Program-made: the position numbers and the translations under genes | Shown: in pieces, positions 32,845-43,235 of the stretch | How positions within the stretch are numbered: position 1 is the first letter of the stretch | Layout of the letters: every line of letters begins with the position of its first letter | Notes under the pieces: model-generated | What the model saw: the letters and a program-made list of their open reading frames with translations, nothing else | Told to the model about the DNA's origin: nothing | Databases searched by the model: none | DNA from: Streptomyces flavofungini | GTDB lineage: Bacteria > Actinomycetota > Actinomycetes > Streptomycetales > Streptomycetaceae | DNA length: 64,000 bases | Direction of reading: 5' to 3' | Assembly (NCBI RefSeq): GCF_030388665.1 | Contig: NZ_CP128846.1 | Coordinates: 1,364,001 to 1,428,000, forward strand

Positions 32845-35576
32845 CGACGAAGGCGACCACCGACTCCACCCCCACCGCCGAGGCCACCGCCCCGCACGCC
32901 GGCCTCGTGGCCGTGCTCGGCCGCCCGCACACCGCCACGCCCGAGGAGCTCGGCGGCAAGGCGGCCCGGCTCGACGAGCTGACGGCCACGGGCCTTCCGG
33001 TGCCGCCCGCGTTCTGCCTCACCACCGGGCTCTTCGACGTCTTCCTGCGCGAGAGCGGCCTCGCCGCCGAGATCCGCGCCGCCGAGGCCCGTGGCGAACC
33101 CGCCCTCGCCGTCCGCGAGTCGGTGCTCACCCGCGACATCCCGGAGCCGGTCGCCCGCACGATCCTCGCCGCGTACGAGGACCTGGGCCGCCCCCGGGTC
33201 GCGGTGCGCTCGTCCGCGCCGCGGGAGGACTCCGCCGAGCGGTCCTTCGCGGGCCAGCACGACACGGTCCTCGACGTGGCGGGCGACGCGGCCCTCCTCG
33301 ACGCGGTCAAGGTCTGCTGGGCGTCGCTGTGGTCGGACCGCGCCGCGGCCTACCGCGCCGGGGGCGGCCCGGCGGGCTCCATCGCCGTCGTGGTGCAGGA
33401 GATGGTGCCCGCCGACGTCAGCGGGGTGCTCTTCACCGTCGACCCGGTCGGCGGAAGGCCCCACCGGCTTGTCGTGGAGGCCTGTTGCGGGCTCGGCGAG
33501 GGCCTGGTCTCGGGCAGGGTGTCCAGCGACTTCTTCGTGGTGGACGACCGCACGCTCGACGTCGTCGAGGAACGCGTGCGGTACAAGGTCACCAAGTGCG
33601 CGCCGCTCGCGCCCGGCCGCATCGGCCTGACGAAGGTCGACGCCGCCGACCGGGACGCCCCCTGCCTGACCCGGGACCAGCTCGCGGCGCTCGCCCGGAT
33701 CGCCCTGGAGATCCGGGACGGCTGCGGCACGGAACAGGACATCGAGTGGGCGGTGCGCGACGGCACGCTGTACCTCCTCCAGGCCCGCCCGATCACCACC
33801 CGGCCCCGCCCCGAGACCTCCGACGCCGCCCGCAGCCCCTATCTGCCGGACCTGCTGGAGCGCCAGCCGGAGGCCGTGCGACACGGCACCCTGTGGTCGC
33901 GGATGGACATCGGGGAGATCTTCGTCGGCCTGATGACCCCGCTCGGCCTGAGCTTCGCCCGGCACTACCAGGACCACGTCCACGGCGACTGCGCGGCGGC
34001 GCTCGGCGTGCGCGACACCGGCGACGTCGGCCTGCACATGGGCTTCTTCCAGGGCCACGTCTACCTGAACATCTCCTACACCGCGTATCTGCTCGGCCAG
34101 GCCCTGCCCACCCGCGACCAGCGCCACTTCACCCGCCGCTTCGTCAGCGAGGAGGTGGACCTGGCCACGTACGAGAACCCCTTCGGGACGTTCCCCGGCG
34201 GTCTGGAGGACCTGCTCTCGACGACGCACTGGCTGCGGTCCACGGCCCACGAGATGCTGGTGATGAAGGACCGCGCCCGCGACATGGCCGAAAGTCGCCT
34301 GTACGAGTTCGACCGCGCCCGGCGACTGGACCTCACCCGCATGGGCCGCCGCGAGCTGCACGCCGAACTAGGCCGCTATCTGGACTACTTCCACGACGCG
34401 CACGTCGGCTACATGCCGTACTACATCAACGCGTTCGGGTTCTACGGCATCCTCACCGAGCTGTGCGGCAAGTGGCTCGGCGCCGCGGGCGACAACCTGC
34501 AGAACCGCATCAAGACGGACATGTCGAGCCTGCGCACGGTCGCGTCGGCGCAGGAGATCTGGAGCGTCGCGCAGGCCGCGAAGGCCAGGCCCCGGGTCAT
34601 GGAGATCATCGAGGCGGCGCCCCTGGACGAGGTCGCGGACCGGCTGCGCGCCGACCCCGACGGCGAGGCGTTCTGGCAGGCGCAGCTGGAGCCGTTCCTG
34701 CGCGCCAACGGCACCCGGGGGCGCCAGGAGATGGAGCTCACCCATCCGCGCTGGATCGACGACCCGGGTTACGTCTTCCAGATGATCCGCCGCTACGCCG
34801 CCGACGGCTTCACCGCCGACGACATCATGGGCCGCAGCCGCGCCCGCCAGGAGGGCGACGTCCGGGCGGTCCTGAGGAAGCTGCCGCTGCCGCGCCGCAC
34901 GGCCATCGAGGGCGTCATCTCGATGTACGCCCTGTGCAGCGAGCTGCGCGAGTCCACACGCATGTCGATGATCACGTCGATCTGGCTGGTCAGGAACGTG
35001 GTGTACGAGGTGGGCCGGCGTCTCGTCGCGGAGGGGGTGCTGCACTCCCTGGACGAGGTGGCGTTCCTCGACTTCGCGGATGTGCGCCGCTGGCTCGCCG
35101 GTGAGCTGCCCCTGCGCGAGGCGTTCGCGCGGTCCGCGATCGAGGAGCGGCGGCGCGTGCACGAGTACCACAACCGGCTGCCGGAGCCGCCGCTCACCTT
35201 CGTCGGCGAGCACGACGGCACCCGCGCGGTGCGGCCCGTGAAGGACGGGGCGCGCCTGGACGGGCTCGGTTCGAGCCCGGGGCGGATCGTCGGCAGGGCC
35301 CGCATCGTGGAGGACCTGGTGTGGCAGGCCGACGAGTTCCAGGCGGGCGAGATCCTCGTGACCCGGCACACCGACGCGTCCTGGACGCCGCTGTTCGCCA
35401 TCGCGGGCGGCGTGGTCACCGACATCGGCTCGATGCTCTCGCACAGCTCCATCGTGTCGCGGGAGTTCAACGTGCCCTCGGTGGTCAACACCAAGCACGC
35501 CACCCAGGTGATCAACACCGGCGACATGGTCATGGTCGACGGCGACACGGGCGTCGTCGAGGTCGTGGAGGGCTGA
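32841..35576 (+). CDS. redH: RedH: PEP-synthase-like ligase condensing MBC with 2-undecylpyrrole
   Basis: A 911-residue protein with an N-terminal ATP-grasp nucleotide-binding domain (LGGKAARLDELTATGLPVPP; VAVRSSAPREDSAERSFAGQ), a middle substrate region and a C-terminal phosphohistidine domain with H868 in MLSHSSIVSREFNVPSVV. This is the PPDK/PEP-synthase layout of RedH and PigC, which activate MBC by ATP-dependent phosphoryl transfer and join it to 2-undecylpyrrole, giving undecylprodigiosin. The ATG overlaps the redI stop. All three motifs look intact. Confidence 0.93.
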   Translation: MTTKATTDSTPTAEATAPHAGLVAVLGRPHTATPEELGGKAARLDELTATGLPVPPAFCLTTGLFDVFLRESGLAAEIRAAEARGEPALAVRESVLTRDIPEPVARTILAAYEDLGRPRVAVRSSAPREDSAERSFAGQHDTVLDVAGDAALLDAVKVCWASLWSDRAAAYRAGGGPAGSIAVVVQEMVPADVSGVLFTVDPVGGRPHRLVVEACCGLGEGLVSGRVSSDFFVVDDRTLDVVEERVRYKVTKCAPLAPGRIGLTKVDAADRDAPCLTRDQLAALARIALEIRDGCGTEQDIEWAVRDGTLYLLQARPITTRPRPETSDAARSPYLPDLLERQPEAVRHGTLWSRMDIGEIFVGLMTPLGLSFARHYQDHVHGDCAAALGVRDTGDVGLHMGFFQGHVYLNISYTAYLLGQALPTRDQRHFTRRFVSEEVDLATYENPFGTFPGGLEDLLSTTHWLRSTAHEMLVMKDRARDMAESRLYEFDRARRLDLTRMGRRELHAELGRYLDYFHDAHVGYMPYYINAFGFYGILTELCGKWLGAAGDNLQNRIKTDMSSLRTVASAQEIWSVAQAAKARPRVMEIIEAAPLDEVADRLRADPDGEAFWQAQLEPFLRANGTRGRQEMELTHPRWIDDPGYVFQMIRRYAADGFTADDIMGRSRARQEGDVRAVLRKLPLPRRTAIEGVISMYALCSELRESTRMSMITSIWLVRNVVYEVGRRLVAEGVLHSLDEVAFLDFADVRRWLAGELPLREAFARSAIEERRRVHEYHNRLPEPPLTFVGEHDGTRAVRPVKDGARLDGLGSSPGRIVGRARIVEDLVWQADEFQAGEILVTRHTDASWTPLFAIAGGVVTDIGSMLSHSSIVSREFNVPSVVNTKHATQVINTGDMVMVDGDTGVVEVVEG

Positions 35577-35645
35577 GCGCGCCGAAAAGGCCCCGAGGAA
35601 CCCCGAGGAAGGCAGCACGTTCCCGAGGAAGGCAGGAAGTTCCAG

Positions 35646-36821
35646 ATGATCCCGAACCAGTGGTATCCGATTCTGCGGACCGAAGACATCAAACGTGACG
35701 CGCCGACCGGCGTGCGCCGCATGGGCGAGGAGCTGGTGCTCTGGCGTGACCTGCGCGGCCGTCTCGTCTGCCAGTCCGCGCGCTGCCCCCACAAGGGCGC
35801 GAACCTCTCCGACGGCCGCCTCGTGGGCAATTCGGTGGCCTGTCCCTACCACGGCTTCCGGTTCGGCACCGACGGGGCGTGCAAGCTGGTGCCCGCGCTC
35901 GGCGCCGAGGGCCGGGTCCCGGCGTCGCTGCGGGTCGACACCTACGAAGTGCGCGAGAAGTACGACCTGGTGTGGCTGTGGTGGGGCGACAGGCGCGCGC
36001 AGCTGCCGGACATCGAGCTGCCTCATGAACTCGCCGAGCACCCGCGGCCGTACGAGACCATCACCTTCAGCCGCCCGGTCCACTACACCCGCTACATCGA
36101 GAGCCTGCTCGAGTTCTACCACGTGACGTTCGTGCACCGGGACCACTGGGCGAACATCATCGACTACACGTTCATGTACGGCAGTTGGAAGAAGCTGTGG
36201 ACGGACGGCCGGGAGCGGTACATCGCCGCCAACAAGATCGTCAACCATCGCGTGGACGTCGAGGGCACGATCATCCGCAACACCTTCGACCAGTGCGAGG
36301 AGGGCAACCCCGACAACACCTGGCACTTCGACCTGATCTACCAGGCCCCGTGCATGACGCACGTGCGCCAGGGTCTCCTGGAGGTCACGACCTGGCTCGT
36401 GCCCATCGACGAGCATCACACCCAGGCGATCATGCGGCTGTACGAGTACCCGCTGCTCAAGTGGATGGTGCCCGTCAAGCCGCTGCGGCCGCTGGTGCTG
36501 CGTCTGTCGCTGATGATGGAGCAGTACGTCCAGGACCGGCAGGACAACGACATCATGGCGCGCCAGGAGCCGAAGGTCAGCGAGCGCGGGGTGAACAAGT
36601 TCATCGCCGTCGACGAGATGAATGCCAAGTACCTGCAGATGCGGGACCGGTTGAAGGCGGAGGCGCGCGCCGAAGGGCCGGTGGCGGTCCCCGTGGCGGG
36701 CGGGGCGAACGGGCACGGGGCGGGCACCGGCGACGGGGCCGACGGCGCGAACGGGAACGGCGGCGCCGAGCGGTCCGGGAAGGGTGCCCGCGCGGGCGGT
36801 CTCAGCAGGTCCGCGCCCTGA
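35646..36821 (+). CDS. redG: Rieske oxygenase RedG (oxidative carbocyclisation)
   Basis: A 391-residue Rieske non-heme iron oxygenase. The [2Fe-2S] ligands are C47 and H49 (CPHKG) with C66 and H69 (CPYHG). The iron site probably uses the histidines in LLEFYHVTFVHRD. RedG-type enzymes close the alkyl chain of undecylprodigiosin onto a pyrrole carbon; different homologs give streptorubin B, metacycloprodigiosin or other rings. Which ring forms here cannot be read from sequence by eye. The last ~50 residues are a Gly/Asn/Ala-rich tail. It is the last red gene in view, 69 bp after redH. Confidence 0.92.
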   Translation: MIPNQWYPILRTEDIKRDAPTGVRRMGEELVLWRDLRGRLVCQSARCPHKGANLSDGRLVGNSVACPYHGFRFGTDGACKLVPALGAEGRVPASLRVDTYEVREKYDLVWLWWGDRRAQLPDIELPHELAEHPRPYETITFSRPVHYTRYIESLLEFYHVTFVHRDHWANIIDYTFMYGSWKKLWTDGRERYIAANKIVNHRVDVEGTIIRNTFDQCEEGNPDNTWHFDLIYQAPCMTHVRQGLLEVTTWLVPIDEHHTQAIMRLYEYPLLKWMVPVKPLRPLVLRLSLMMEQYVQDRQDNDIMARQEPKVSERGVNKFIAVDEMNAKYLQMRDRLKAEARAEGPVAVPVAGGANGHGAGTGDGADGANGNGGAERSGKGARAGGLSRSAP

Positions 36822-36834
36822 CCCCGGTGCGCGT

Positions 36835-36853
36835 TCCGGCGCGGACGGCCGGA
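36835..36853 (+). terminator. Weak stem-loop between redG and the convergent phosphatase gene
   Basis: TCCGGC (36835-36840) pairs with GCCGGA (36848-36853) over a seven-base loop, just after the redG stop. It is short and has no T run, so it is only a candidate end for the long rightward red transcript. Confidence 0.3.
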
Positions 36854-36884
36854 GCGTGCACCGTGCGCGGGGCCGCGGCGCGGG

Positions 36885-37895
36885 TCAGGACGAGGCGACC
36901 CGCAGCGAGAGCCGGCCCGTGCGACGGCGGCTCTCGCCGTCGGTGAGCTCGCTCGTGACGCCCGCCCACCACTGGGCGCCCTCCTCGATGTGGCGCAGCA
37001 GGATGCCCTCGCGGACCGCCCAGGGGCAGATGTCCGCCGACTTCACGCCCATGAGTTTCATGGCCGTGTGCCCGACGACCGCCCCGGCCAGGCTCTGGGC
37101 CGCCCGCGGCGCCGAGATCCCCGGCAGCTGGGCGCGTTCGTGCGCGGGCAGCAGCGCGAGCTGGTCCTTGGCCCGGCGCAGCGCGGACCGCTTCAGGCGC
37201 CGGGACGCGAACAGGCCGCGCCGTCCTGGCACTTCACCGGTCAGGCGGGCCAGTTGCTGGAACGTCCGTGAGGTGGCGACGGCGGAGCGGGGCCCCTCCC
37301 AGCGGATCCGTGCGGCCACGTCCCGCAGTTGGTGGCGCACCCGGCGCCGCAGCTCCTTGACCGCCTGCGGGGACGGCGGGTCCGCGTCCTGCAGGAACTC
37401 GTGCGTCAGGCGGTTCGCGCCGAGCGGCAGGCTCGCCACGAAGTCCGGCAGCCGCCCCCGCCCGAACGCCACCTCCAGCGAGCCGCCGCCGATGTCGAAC
37501 AGGACGAGCGGCCCCGCCTGCCAGCCCAGCCACCGCCGCGCGCCGAGGAACGTCAGCTCCGCCTCCAGCTCACCGGGCAGCGTGCAGAGGCCGACGCCGG
37601 TGCTCGCGCGGACGGCCCGCAGCACGTCGAGGCGGTTGGGCGCGTCCCGCACCACCGCGGTCGCGAAGGCCAACGGCTCGTCGGCGCCCCACCGTTCGGC
37701 CGTCGCCGCGGCCTCGTCGACGGCGCGCACGAGGTGCCGCACGGCCTCCTCGTCCAGCGGGCCGCCGGGCTCCACCCGCTCGGACAGGCGCAGCCGCCAC
37801 TTCGCGGTGTGCACGGGCAGCGGCGCCCCGCCGGCGGCGTCCGCCACCACGAGGCGCACCGTGCGCGATCCGACATCCAGCACGCTCACTCGCAT
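36885..37895 (-). CDS. Ppx/GppA-family exopolyphosphatase
   Basis: A 336-residue protein of the ASKHA-fold Ppx/GppA family. It has the first phosphate loop VLDVGSRTVRLVV at the N-terminus and the second one LFDIGGGSLEVAFG near residue 136. Family members hydrolyse polyphosphate or pppGpp. It converges on redG and marks the right edge of the prodiginine cluster. Streptomycetes usually carry such genes in the core genome. The length fits the short form without a C-terminal HD domain. Function in the red pathway is not implied. Confidence 0.88.
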   Translation of the reverse strand: MRVSVLDVGSRTVRLVVADAAGGAPLPVHTAKWRLRLSERVEPGGPLDEEAVRHLVRAVDEAAATAERWGADEPLAFATAVVRDAPNRLDVLRAVRASTGVGLCTLPGELEAELTFLGARRWLGWQAGPLVLFDIGGGSLEVAFGRGRLPDFVASLPLGANRLTHEFLQDADPPSPQAVKELRRRVRHQLRDVAARIRWEGPRSAVATSRTFQQLARLTGEVPGRRGLFASRRLKRSALRRAKDQLALLPAHERAQLPGISAPRAAQSLAGAVVGHTAMKLMGVKSADICPWAVREGILLRHIEEGAQWWAGVTSELTDGESRRRTGRLSLRVASS

Positions 37896-38168
37896 GAGCC
37901 CTCAGTACCCCCGGCGCGATCCGACACGCACCACGATTCGGTCACCTGTCGTTTCCTCATACTTCTTCCGTACGACATCCTTTCGTCAACCGTCGCGCGG
38001 GGAAAGGTCATTTCGCCCCCTGATCCGTTGGCGGCTCCCAGTCGGTTGAAGCATCCCCCGCTCCAAACGCGGCCGAAGGCCGAGGGAACAGGAGGGAAGC
38101 CGACGGAGGCCGAGGGAAACCGAGGGAAGCTGTCGGGAGGGGGCGCGGGCGGGGCCTAGCGTGGGCGC

Positions 38169-39710
38169 ATGACTGCTGCTGCCGCACCGCCCGGACACCT
38201 CCATGATCTGGTCCTGCGCGGGGGCCGGGTCATCGATCCCGAGACCGGTCTCGACCGGATCGCCGACGTGGCCGTGACCGCGGGGACGATCTCGGCGGTC
38301 TCGCCGACGGCACCGGCCGCCCCCGCTCCCGAGGCTTCCCCGCGGCCGCCGTGGCGTCTTGCCGCCCGTCGGACGCTCGACGTGACGGGCCTGGTCGTCG
38401 CCCCGGGCTTCATCGACCTGCACAGCCACTCGCACACCGTGGCGGGACACCGCCTGCAGGCCCTCGACGGGGTGACGACGGCCCTGGAGCTGGAGCTAGG
38501 CCTCTCCCCCGTCGCGGAGGCCTACCGGCAGGCCGCCGTCGAGGGCCGACCGCTCAACTACGGCTTCTCCGCGTCCTGGGCGCAGGCCCGCATGGCCGCC
38601 GTCGGGGCGCTGCCGCACGGCGGCGGAGCGGCGGCCGCCCTTGACCACCTGGGCAACGCGGCCTGGCAGCGCGAGGCCCGTCGGCCCCAGGAGGACGCGC
38701 TGCTCGAACTGTTGCGGCGCGACCTCGCCGACGGCGCCCTCGGCATCGGCCTGATCGTCGGCTACGCGCCCCGGATCCGGCCCGAGGAGTACCTGGCCGT
38801 GGCCCGCGTCGCCGCGCTCGCGGGGCTTCCGACCTTCACGCACGCCCGGAGCCTCGTCGAGCAGGTCGCGGACACCCCGGTCGACGGCGCGGAGGAGATC
38901 GCGCGGGCGGCGGGCGAGACCGGGGTGCACGCCCACTACTGCCATGTGACGTCGACGTCCCGGCGGCACACCGACCGGGTCCTCGCCCTCATGGACCGGA
39001 CCCGCTCCGAGGGCGGCCGGGTCTCCACGGAGGCGTATCCGTACGGAGCGGGCATGACCGCCGTCGGTGCCGCGTTCCTCGCGCCGGAGCTGCTGCCCTC
39101 GGCCGGGCTCGACGTCACCGACGTCGTCATCGCGGCGACGGGCGAGCGGGTCCGCGACACCGACCGGCTGCGCGAGCTGCGCGCGGCCGACCCGGGCGCC
39201 CTCGCCGTCCTGCACTTCCTCGACGAGGCCGACGCGCACGACCGGGCGTTCATCGACCGGGCGCTGCTGCACCCGGCCACGGTCGTCGGCTCCGACGCGA
39301 TGCCGCTGACCTTCACGGGACCGGCGCCGGACCCGCTGGCGTGGCCGCTGCCGCCGGGCACCGCGGTCACCCACCCGCGCACCGCGGGCACGTTCGCCAG
39401 GATGCTGCGCCGCTACGTCCGCGAACTCGGCGCCCTCGACCTCCTGGACGCCGTCGGCCGCGCCACGCTGTTGCCGGCGCGCGTCCTGGAGTCGGGCGTG
39501 CCCGCGCTGCGCCACAAGGGGCGCGTCCAGGTCGGCTGCGACGCCGACCTCGTCGTCTTCGACCTCGCGACGGTGGGCGACCGGGCCACGTACGCCGAGA
39601 GCACCGCGCCGTCGGTGGGATTCACGCACGTGCTGGTCGGCGGGACGCCGGTGGTGGCGGACGGGGAGGTGGTGGCGGGGGCGCTGCCGGGGCGGCCGGT
39701 GCGGCGCTGA
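38169..39710 (+). CDS. Amidohydrolase-family protein (D-aminoacylase or dihydroorotase-like)
   Basis: A 513-residue metal-dependent hydrolase. After a small beta domain (LVLRGGRVIDPETGL), VVAPGFIDLHSHSHT carries the first metal-binding His pair. Later metal-site candidates are FTHARS, HAHYCHVTST and GSDAMPLTF, and the chain ends with VGCDADLVVFDLATV as is usual in the family. This pattern is closest to N-acyl-D-amino-acid deacylases. Substrate is unknown. It stands alone between the phosphatase and the DrrAB operon. The ATG at 38169 has no strong ribosome binding site. Confidence 0.82.
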   Translation: MTAAAAPPGHLHDLVLRGGRVIDPETGLDRIADVAVTAGTISAVSPTAPAAPAPEASPRPPWRLAARRTLDVTGLVVAPGFIDLHSHSHTVAGHRLQALDGVTTALELELGLSPVAEAYRQAAVEGRPLNYGFSASWAQARMAAVGALPHGGGAAAALDHLGNAAWQREARRPQEDALLELLRRDLADGALGIGLIVGYAPRIRPEEYLAVARVAALAGLPTFTHARSLVEQVADTPVDGAEEIARAAGETGVHAHYCHVTSTSRRHTDRVLALMDRTRSEGGRVSTEAYPYGAGMTAVGAAFLAPELLPSAGLDVTDVVIAATGERVRDTDRLRELRAADPGALAVLHFLDEADAHDRAFIDRALLHPATVVGSDAMPLTFTGPAPDPLAWPLPPGTAVTHPRTAGTFARMLRRYVRELGALDLLDAVGRATLLPARVLESGVPALRHKGRVQVGCDADLVVFDLATVGDRATYAESTAPSVGFTHVLVGGTPVVADGEVVAGALPGRPVRR

Positions 39711-39791
39711 GCGCCCGGGGACCGGCCCAGGGGCCCGGGGGCCGCGGAGGCCCGAGGGTGTCCGAAGTCCCGAAGTCCCGGGGCACAGAGC

Positions 39792-39825
39792 GAGGGCCTC
39801 GGAGTCCGCCGACTCCGAGACCCTC
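39792..39825. terminator. Stem-loop between amidohydrolase and DrrB-like genes
   Basis: CTCGGAGTC (39798-39806) pairs with GACTCCGAG (39811-39819) over CGCC, extended outward by GAGGG and CCCTC after one mismatch. It lies between two convergent genes and could end both transcripts. Confidence 0.7.
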
Positions 39826-39846
39826 AGTTCAGGGGGAGCTGCGCTC

Positions 39847-40646
39847 CTACCGCTTGGCGTCCTTGTTGAAGGAGGCCTTGGCCCACAGGTAGCCCAGGAT
39901 CGACAGGCCCGCGAGCCAGGCCAGGGCGATCCAGGCGTCGTTGCCGATCTCGGTGCCCAGCATCAGACCGCGCAGGGTCTCGTTCATCGGCGTGAAGGGC
40001 TGGTACTCCGCGAACCAGCGGATCCCCGCCGGCATCGAGTCCGGCGTCACCACCGCCGAACCCAGGAAGGGCAGGAACGTCAGCGGCATCGGCGCGTTCG
40101 ACGCCGTCTCCACACTGTCCGAACCCAGACCGATCGCCGCCGAGATCCACGCCAGCGCGAAGGCCAGGAAGACCAGCAGACCGATCGCGGCCACCCACTC
40201 CACCACGTTCGCGTTCGGACGGAAACCCACCACCAGCGCCACACCGATGACCAGGACCAGACTGATCAGCGTCTGCACCACATTGCCCACCACATGCCCC
40301 ACCAGCACCGACGCCCGCGAGATCGCCATGGTCCGGAACCGGTTGATGATGCCCTCGGTCATGTCCGAGCACACCGCCACCGCCGTCGACACCGCACCAG
40401 AGGTGATCGCCATCAGCAGGATGCCGGGCGTGACGTAATTGGTGTAGTCACCGCGGTCCCCGCCACCACCGACCCCGGGGATGTCGATCCCCCCGCCCAG
40501 CGCGCCGCCGAAGACGTACACGAACAGCAGCAGCATCAGGATCGGCATCGCGACGACCGAGACCGTCATCGACGGATAACGCTGCGCGTGCTTGAGGTTG
40601 CGGCGCAGCATCGTCATCGAGTCACGCACGGCGTACGAGTTGGTGC

Positions 40647-40650
<4 letters not shown>
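39847..40650 (-). CDS. DrrB-like ABC-2 transporter permease
   Basis: A 267-residue permease with about six helices, starting MTVSVVAMPILMLLLFVYVF and ending AWIALAWLAGLSILGYLWAK. EGIINRFRTMAISRASVLVG is the conserved cytosolic loop of DrrB-type drug exporters. It pairs with the ATPase gene directly upstream (four-base overlap). It is the last gene of an operon beginning with the HicB-like regulator at 43189. Substrate unknown; DrrAB relatives export anthracyclines and other lipophilic compounds. Confidence 0.9.
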
Positions 40651-41648
<998 letters not shown>

Positions 41649-41746
41649 CGTGCCCCTTCTCATTTCCATTGGTGTCTCAAAGGTCGTTCTGTGTTGCTGC
41701 GGCCTGCTCGGGTCGTCTTCCGTGCTGCGGTGTCGTGCCCCGTGTG

Positions 41747-42595
41747 TCACACGGGCTGCGCGCGGCGGATCACGATGTCGCCGACGCCGGTGCGGGCGCG
41801 CACCTGCACGGTCTGCGCGCCCTTGCCGGGGGCGGCGGAGGCACCGAGTGAGTTGTGGACGGCGCCGGCCTGGGAGGTGACGTCCAGCCAGGCGGCGGTG
41901 CCCAGGTTGATGCCGACCTCCAGGTCGCCGGTCTGGGTCTGCAGGTCGACGCGGCCGCGGGCGATCTGCTCGATGCGGGTGTCGCCGTTGGCGGACTTGG
42001 ACGCGACGCCCGCGTGCGCCCGGCCGACGAAGATGTTGCCGTTGGCCACCTTCAGCCGCAGTTCGCCGGTGACCTGGTCGATCCAGGTGTTGCCGTTGGA
42101 GTTCTTGACCTCGGCGGCGCCGTCGATCTCATGGACGCGGATCTGGCCGGAGCCGGTGATGATCTCGGCCATGCCGCCGATGTGCTGGACGGTGACGTCG
42201 CCGCGCTCCGTGCGCAGTCGTGCGGGTCCGGTGCGGTCCAGGCGGATGTCGCCGTCCATGGTGGTCAGCTGGCACTCGCCGAGCGTGCCGTCGCCGGTGA
42301 AGTCGCCGGTGGCCGCGGCGCCGTTGACGCGGGAGCCGCTCGGCAGCCGGATCTCGACGGCGACGGACCCGGAGTCGCCGCGCCGGTTGGCGGACTTGGG
42401 CGTGCGGATCGCGAGGCGGCCCCGGCTGAAGTCGACCCTGGTGTCCCGGGCGGCCCGCAGGTCGGCCTCGTCGCCCTCGGTGCGCGGGTGCACCTCGACG
42501 ACGGTGATGGGGCGCTCGCCCGCGGTGATGTGGGCGACGCCCTGCTCGACGTGGAGCGTGGCAGTGATCGGCTCAGGGGTGTCAAAAGTAGGCAA
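41747..42595 (-). CDS. DUF4097 beta-repeat protein (paralog 1)
   Basis: A 282-residue protein of repeating short beta strands (DGDIRLDRTGPARLRTERGD, NGNTWIDQVTGELRLKVANG, TGDLEVGINLGTAAWLDVTS). This is the DUF4097 right-handed beta-helix pattern, with no signal peptide or catalytic motif. The start is a TTG at 42595, fixed by alignment with the ATG-started paralog at 50118: both begin MPTFDTPEPI. It sits between the HicB-like regulator and the DrrAB genes with about 97 bp on each side. Role unknown; a sensor or scaffold function for the transporter is only a guess. Confidence 0.85.
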   Translation of the reverse strand: MPTFDTPEPITATLHVEQGVAHITAGERPITVVEVHPRTEGDEADLRAARDTRVDFSRGRLAIRTPKSANRRGDSGSVAVEIRLPSGSRVNGAAATGDFTGDGTLGECQLTTMDGDIRLDRTGPARLRTERGDVTVQHIGGMAEIITGSGQIRVHEIDGAAEVKNSNGNTWIDQVTGELRLKVANGNIFVGRAHAGVASKSANGDTRIEQIARGRVDLQTQTGDLEVGINLGTAAWLDVTSQAGAVHNSLGASAAPGKGAQTVQVRARTGVGDIVIRRAQPV

Positions 42596-42691
42596 GGGTG
42601 TCCCATCCTCGTGACTCTGCTGGGCGTCCCCACTGGCGGGACGGCTGGTTTCGGCGTCAGGCGGCCGTGGGCCGGGGGCGGTCCGTGGGGT

Positions 42692-43189
42692 CTATGTGCA
42701 CGCCACCGATCCGCGGTTCCCGTCCGGCTCCAGGGCGTCCGAGACGGCTCGCACCAGCCAGGAGTTGAGCGAGACCCCTTCCGCCGCGGTGGCCTGCTCG
42801 GCCCGGAGCTTCAGCCGCGCCGGGAGGCGGAGGTTGATCCGCGAGGCGCCGCCGTCCTCCGGCTCCGCTGCGGGGCGCGGCACGGGCAGGGCCGGGAGCC
42901 GGTCGGACGCGCTCCGGTCGGGGCGCTGCGCGAACGGCTCGCCGCCGGGCGGCGGGGTCACGACGAAGTCGGGGTCGAGTCCCCGCAGCCGTACGTCGAC
43001 CGAGCCGGGCGCGAGTTCGAGGGTGATCTCCCGCGTGGCGTCGGACAGCGCGTTCAACAGGGCGAGCCGGGTCGCTGTCTCCAGCGTCGCGGCCAGGCGC
43101 TCGGCGAGCGCGCGGGCGCCCTCGTCGCCCGCTTCGGTGGCGACCGCGAGTTCGTGCCGGAGATTGGCCACGTACGGCGTCAGGTCCAT
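42692..43189 (-). CDS. HicB-like ribbon-helix-helix regulator (paralog 1)
   Basis: A 165-residue protein in two parts. Residues 1-85 are a helical domain shared by all paralogs in this window (MDLTPYVANLRHEL, then GSVDVRLRGLDPDFVVTPPP). Residues about 115-155 form a ribbon-helix-helix (SRINLRLPARLKLRAEQATA, then VSLNSWLVRAV) of the HicB/CopG type. No HicA toxin gene is adjacent, so this looks like a transcription factor, not an antitoxin. The start ATG 43189 was chosen because three palindromes lie immediately upstream. Probably self-regulating and first gene of the operon with DUF4097 and DrrAB. Confidence 0.82.
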   Translation of the reverse strand: MDLTPYVANLRHELAVATEAGDEGARALAERLAATLETATRLALLNALSDATREITLELAPGSVDVRLRGLDPDFVVTPPPGGEPFAQRPDRSASDRLPALPVPRPAAEPEDGGASRINLRLPARLKLRAEQATAAEGVSLNSWLVRAVSDALEPDGNRGSVACT

Positions 43190-43192
43190 GCT

Positions 43193-43235
43193 GCCATCAT
43201 GGCACACCCATGGCGCCACAGCGAGCCATCATGGC
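43193..43235 (-). promoter_or_regulatory. Operator cluster of HicB-like paralog 1
   Basis: Three sites in 43 bp: GCCATCATGGC (43193-43203), ATGGCGCCA (43210-43218) and GCCATCATGGC (43225-43235). The same words stand in front of the other HicB-like genes at 46665, 50750 and 62277, and at the relic near 46219. They are probably binding sites for the ribbon-helix-helix proteins. Confidence 0.7.

Noticed and set aside
42692..43189. HicA-HicB toxin-antitoxin system
   Set aside because: No small HicA-like frame lies next to any of the HicB-like genes, and the shared N-terminal domain is not the usual partial RNase fold. They are treated as regulators.
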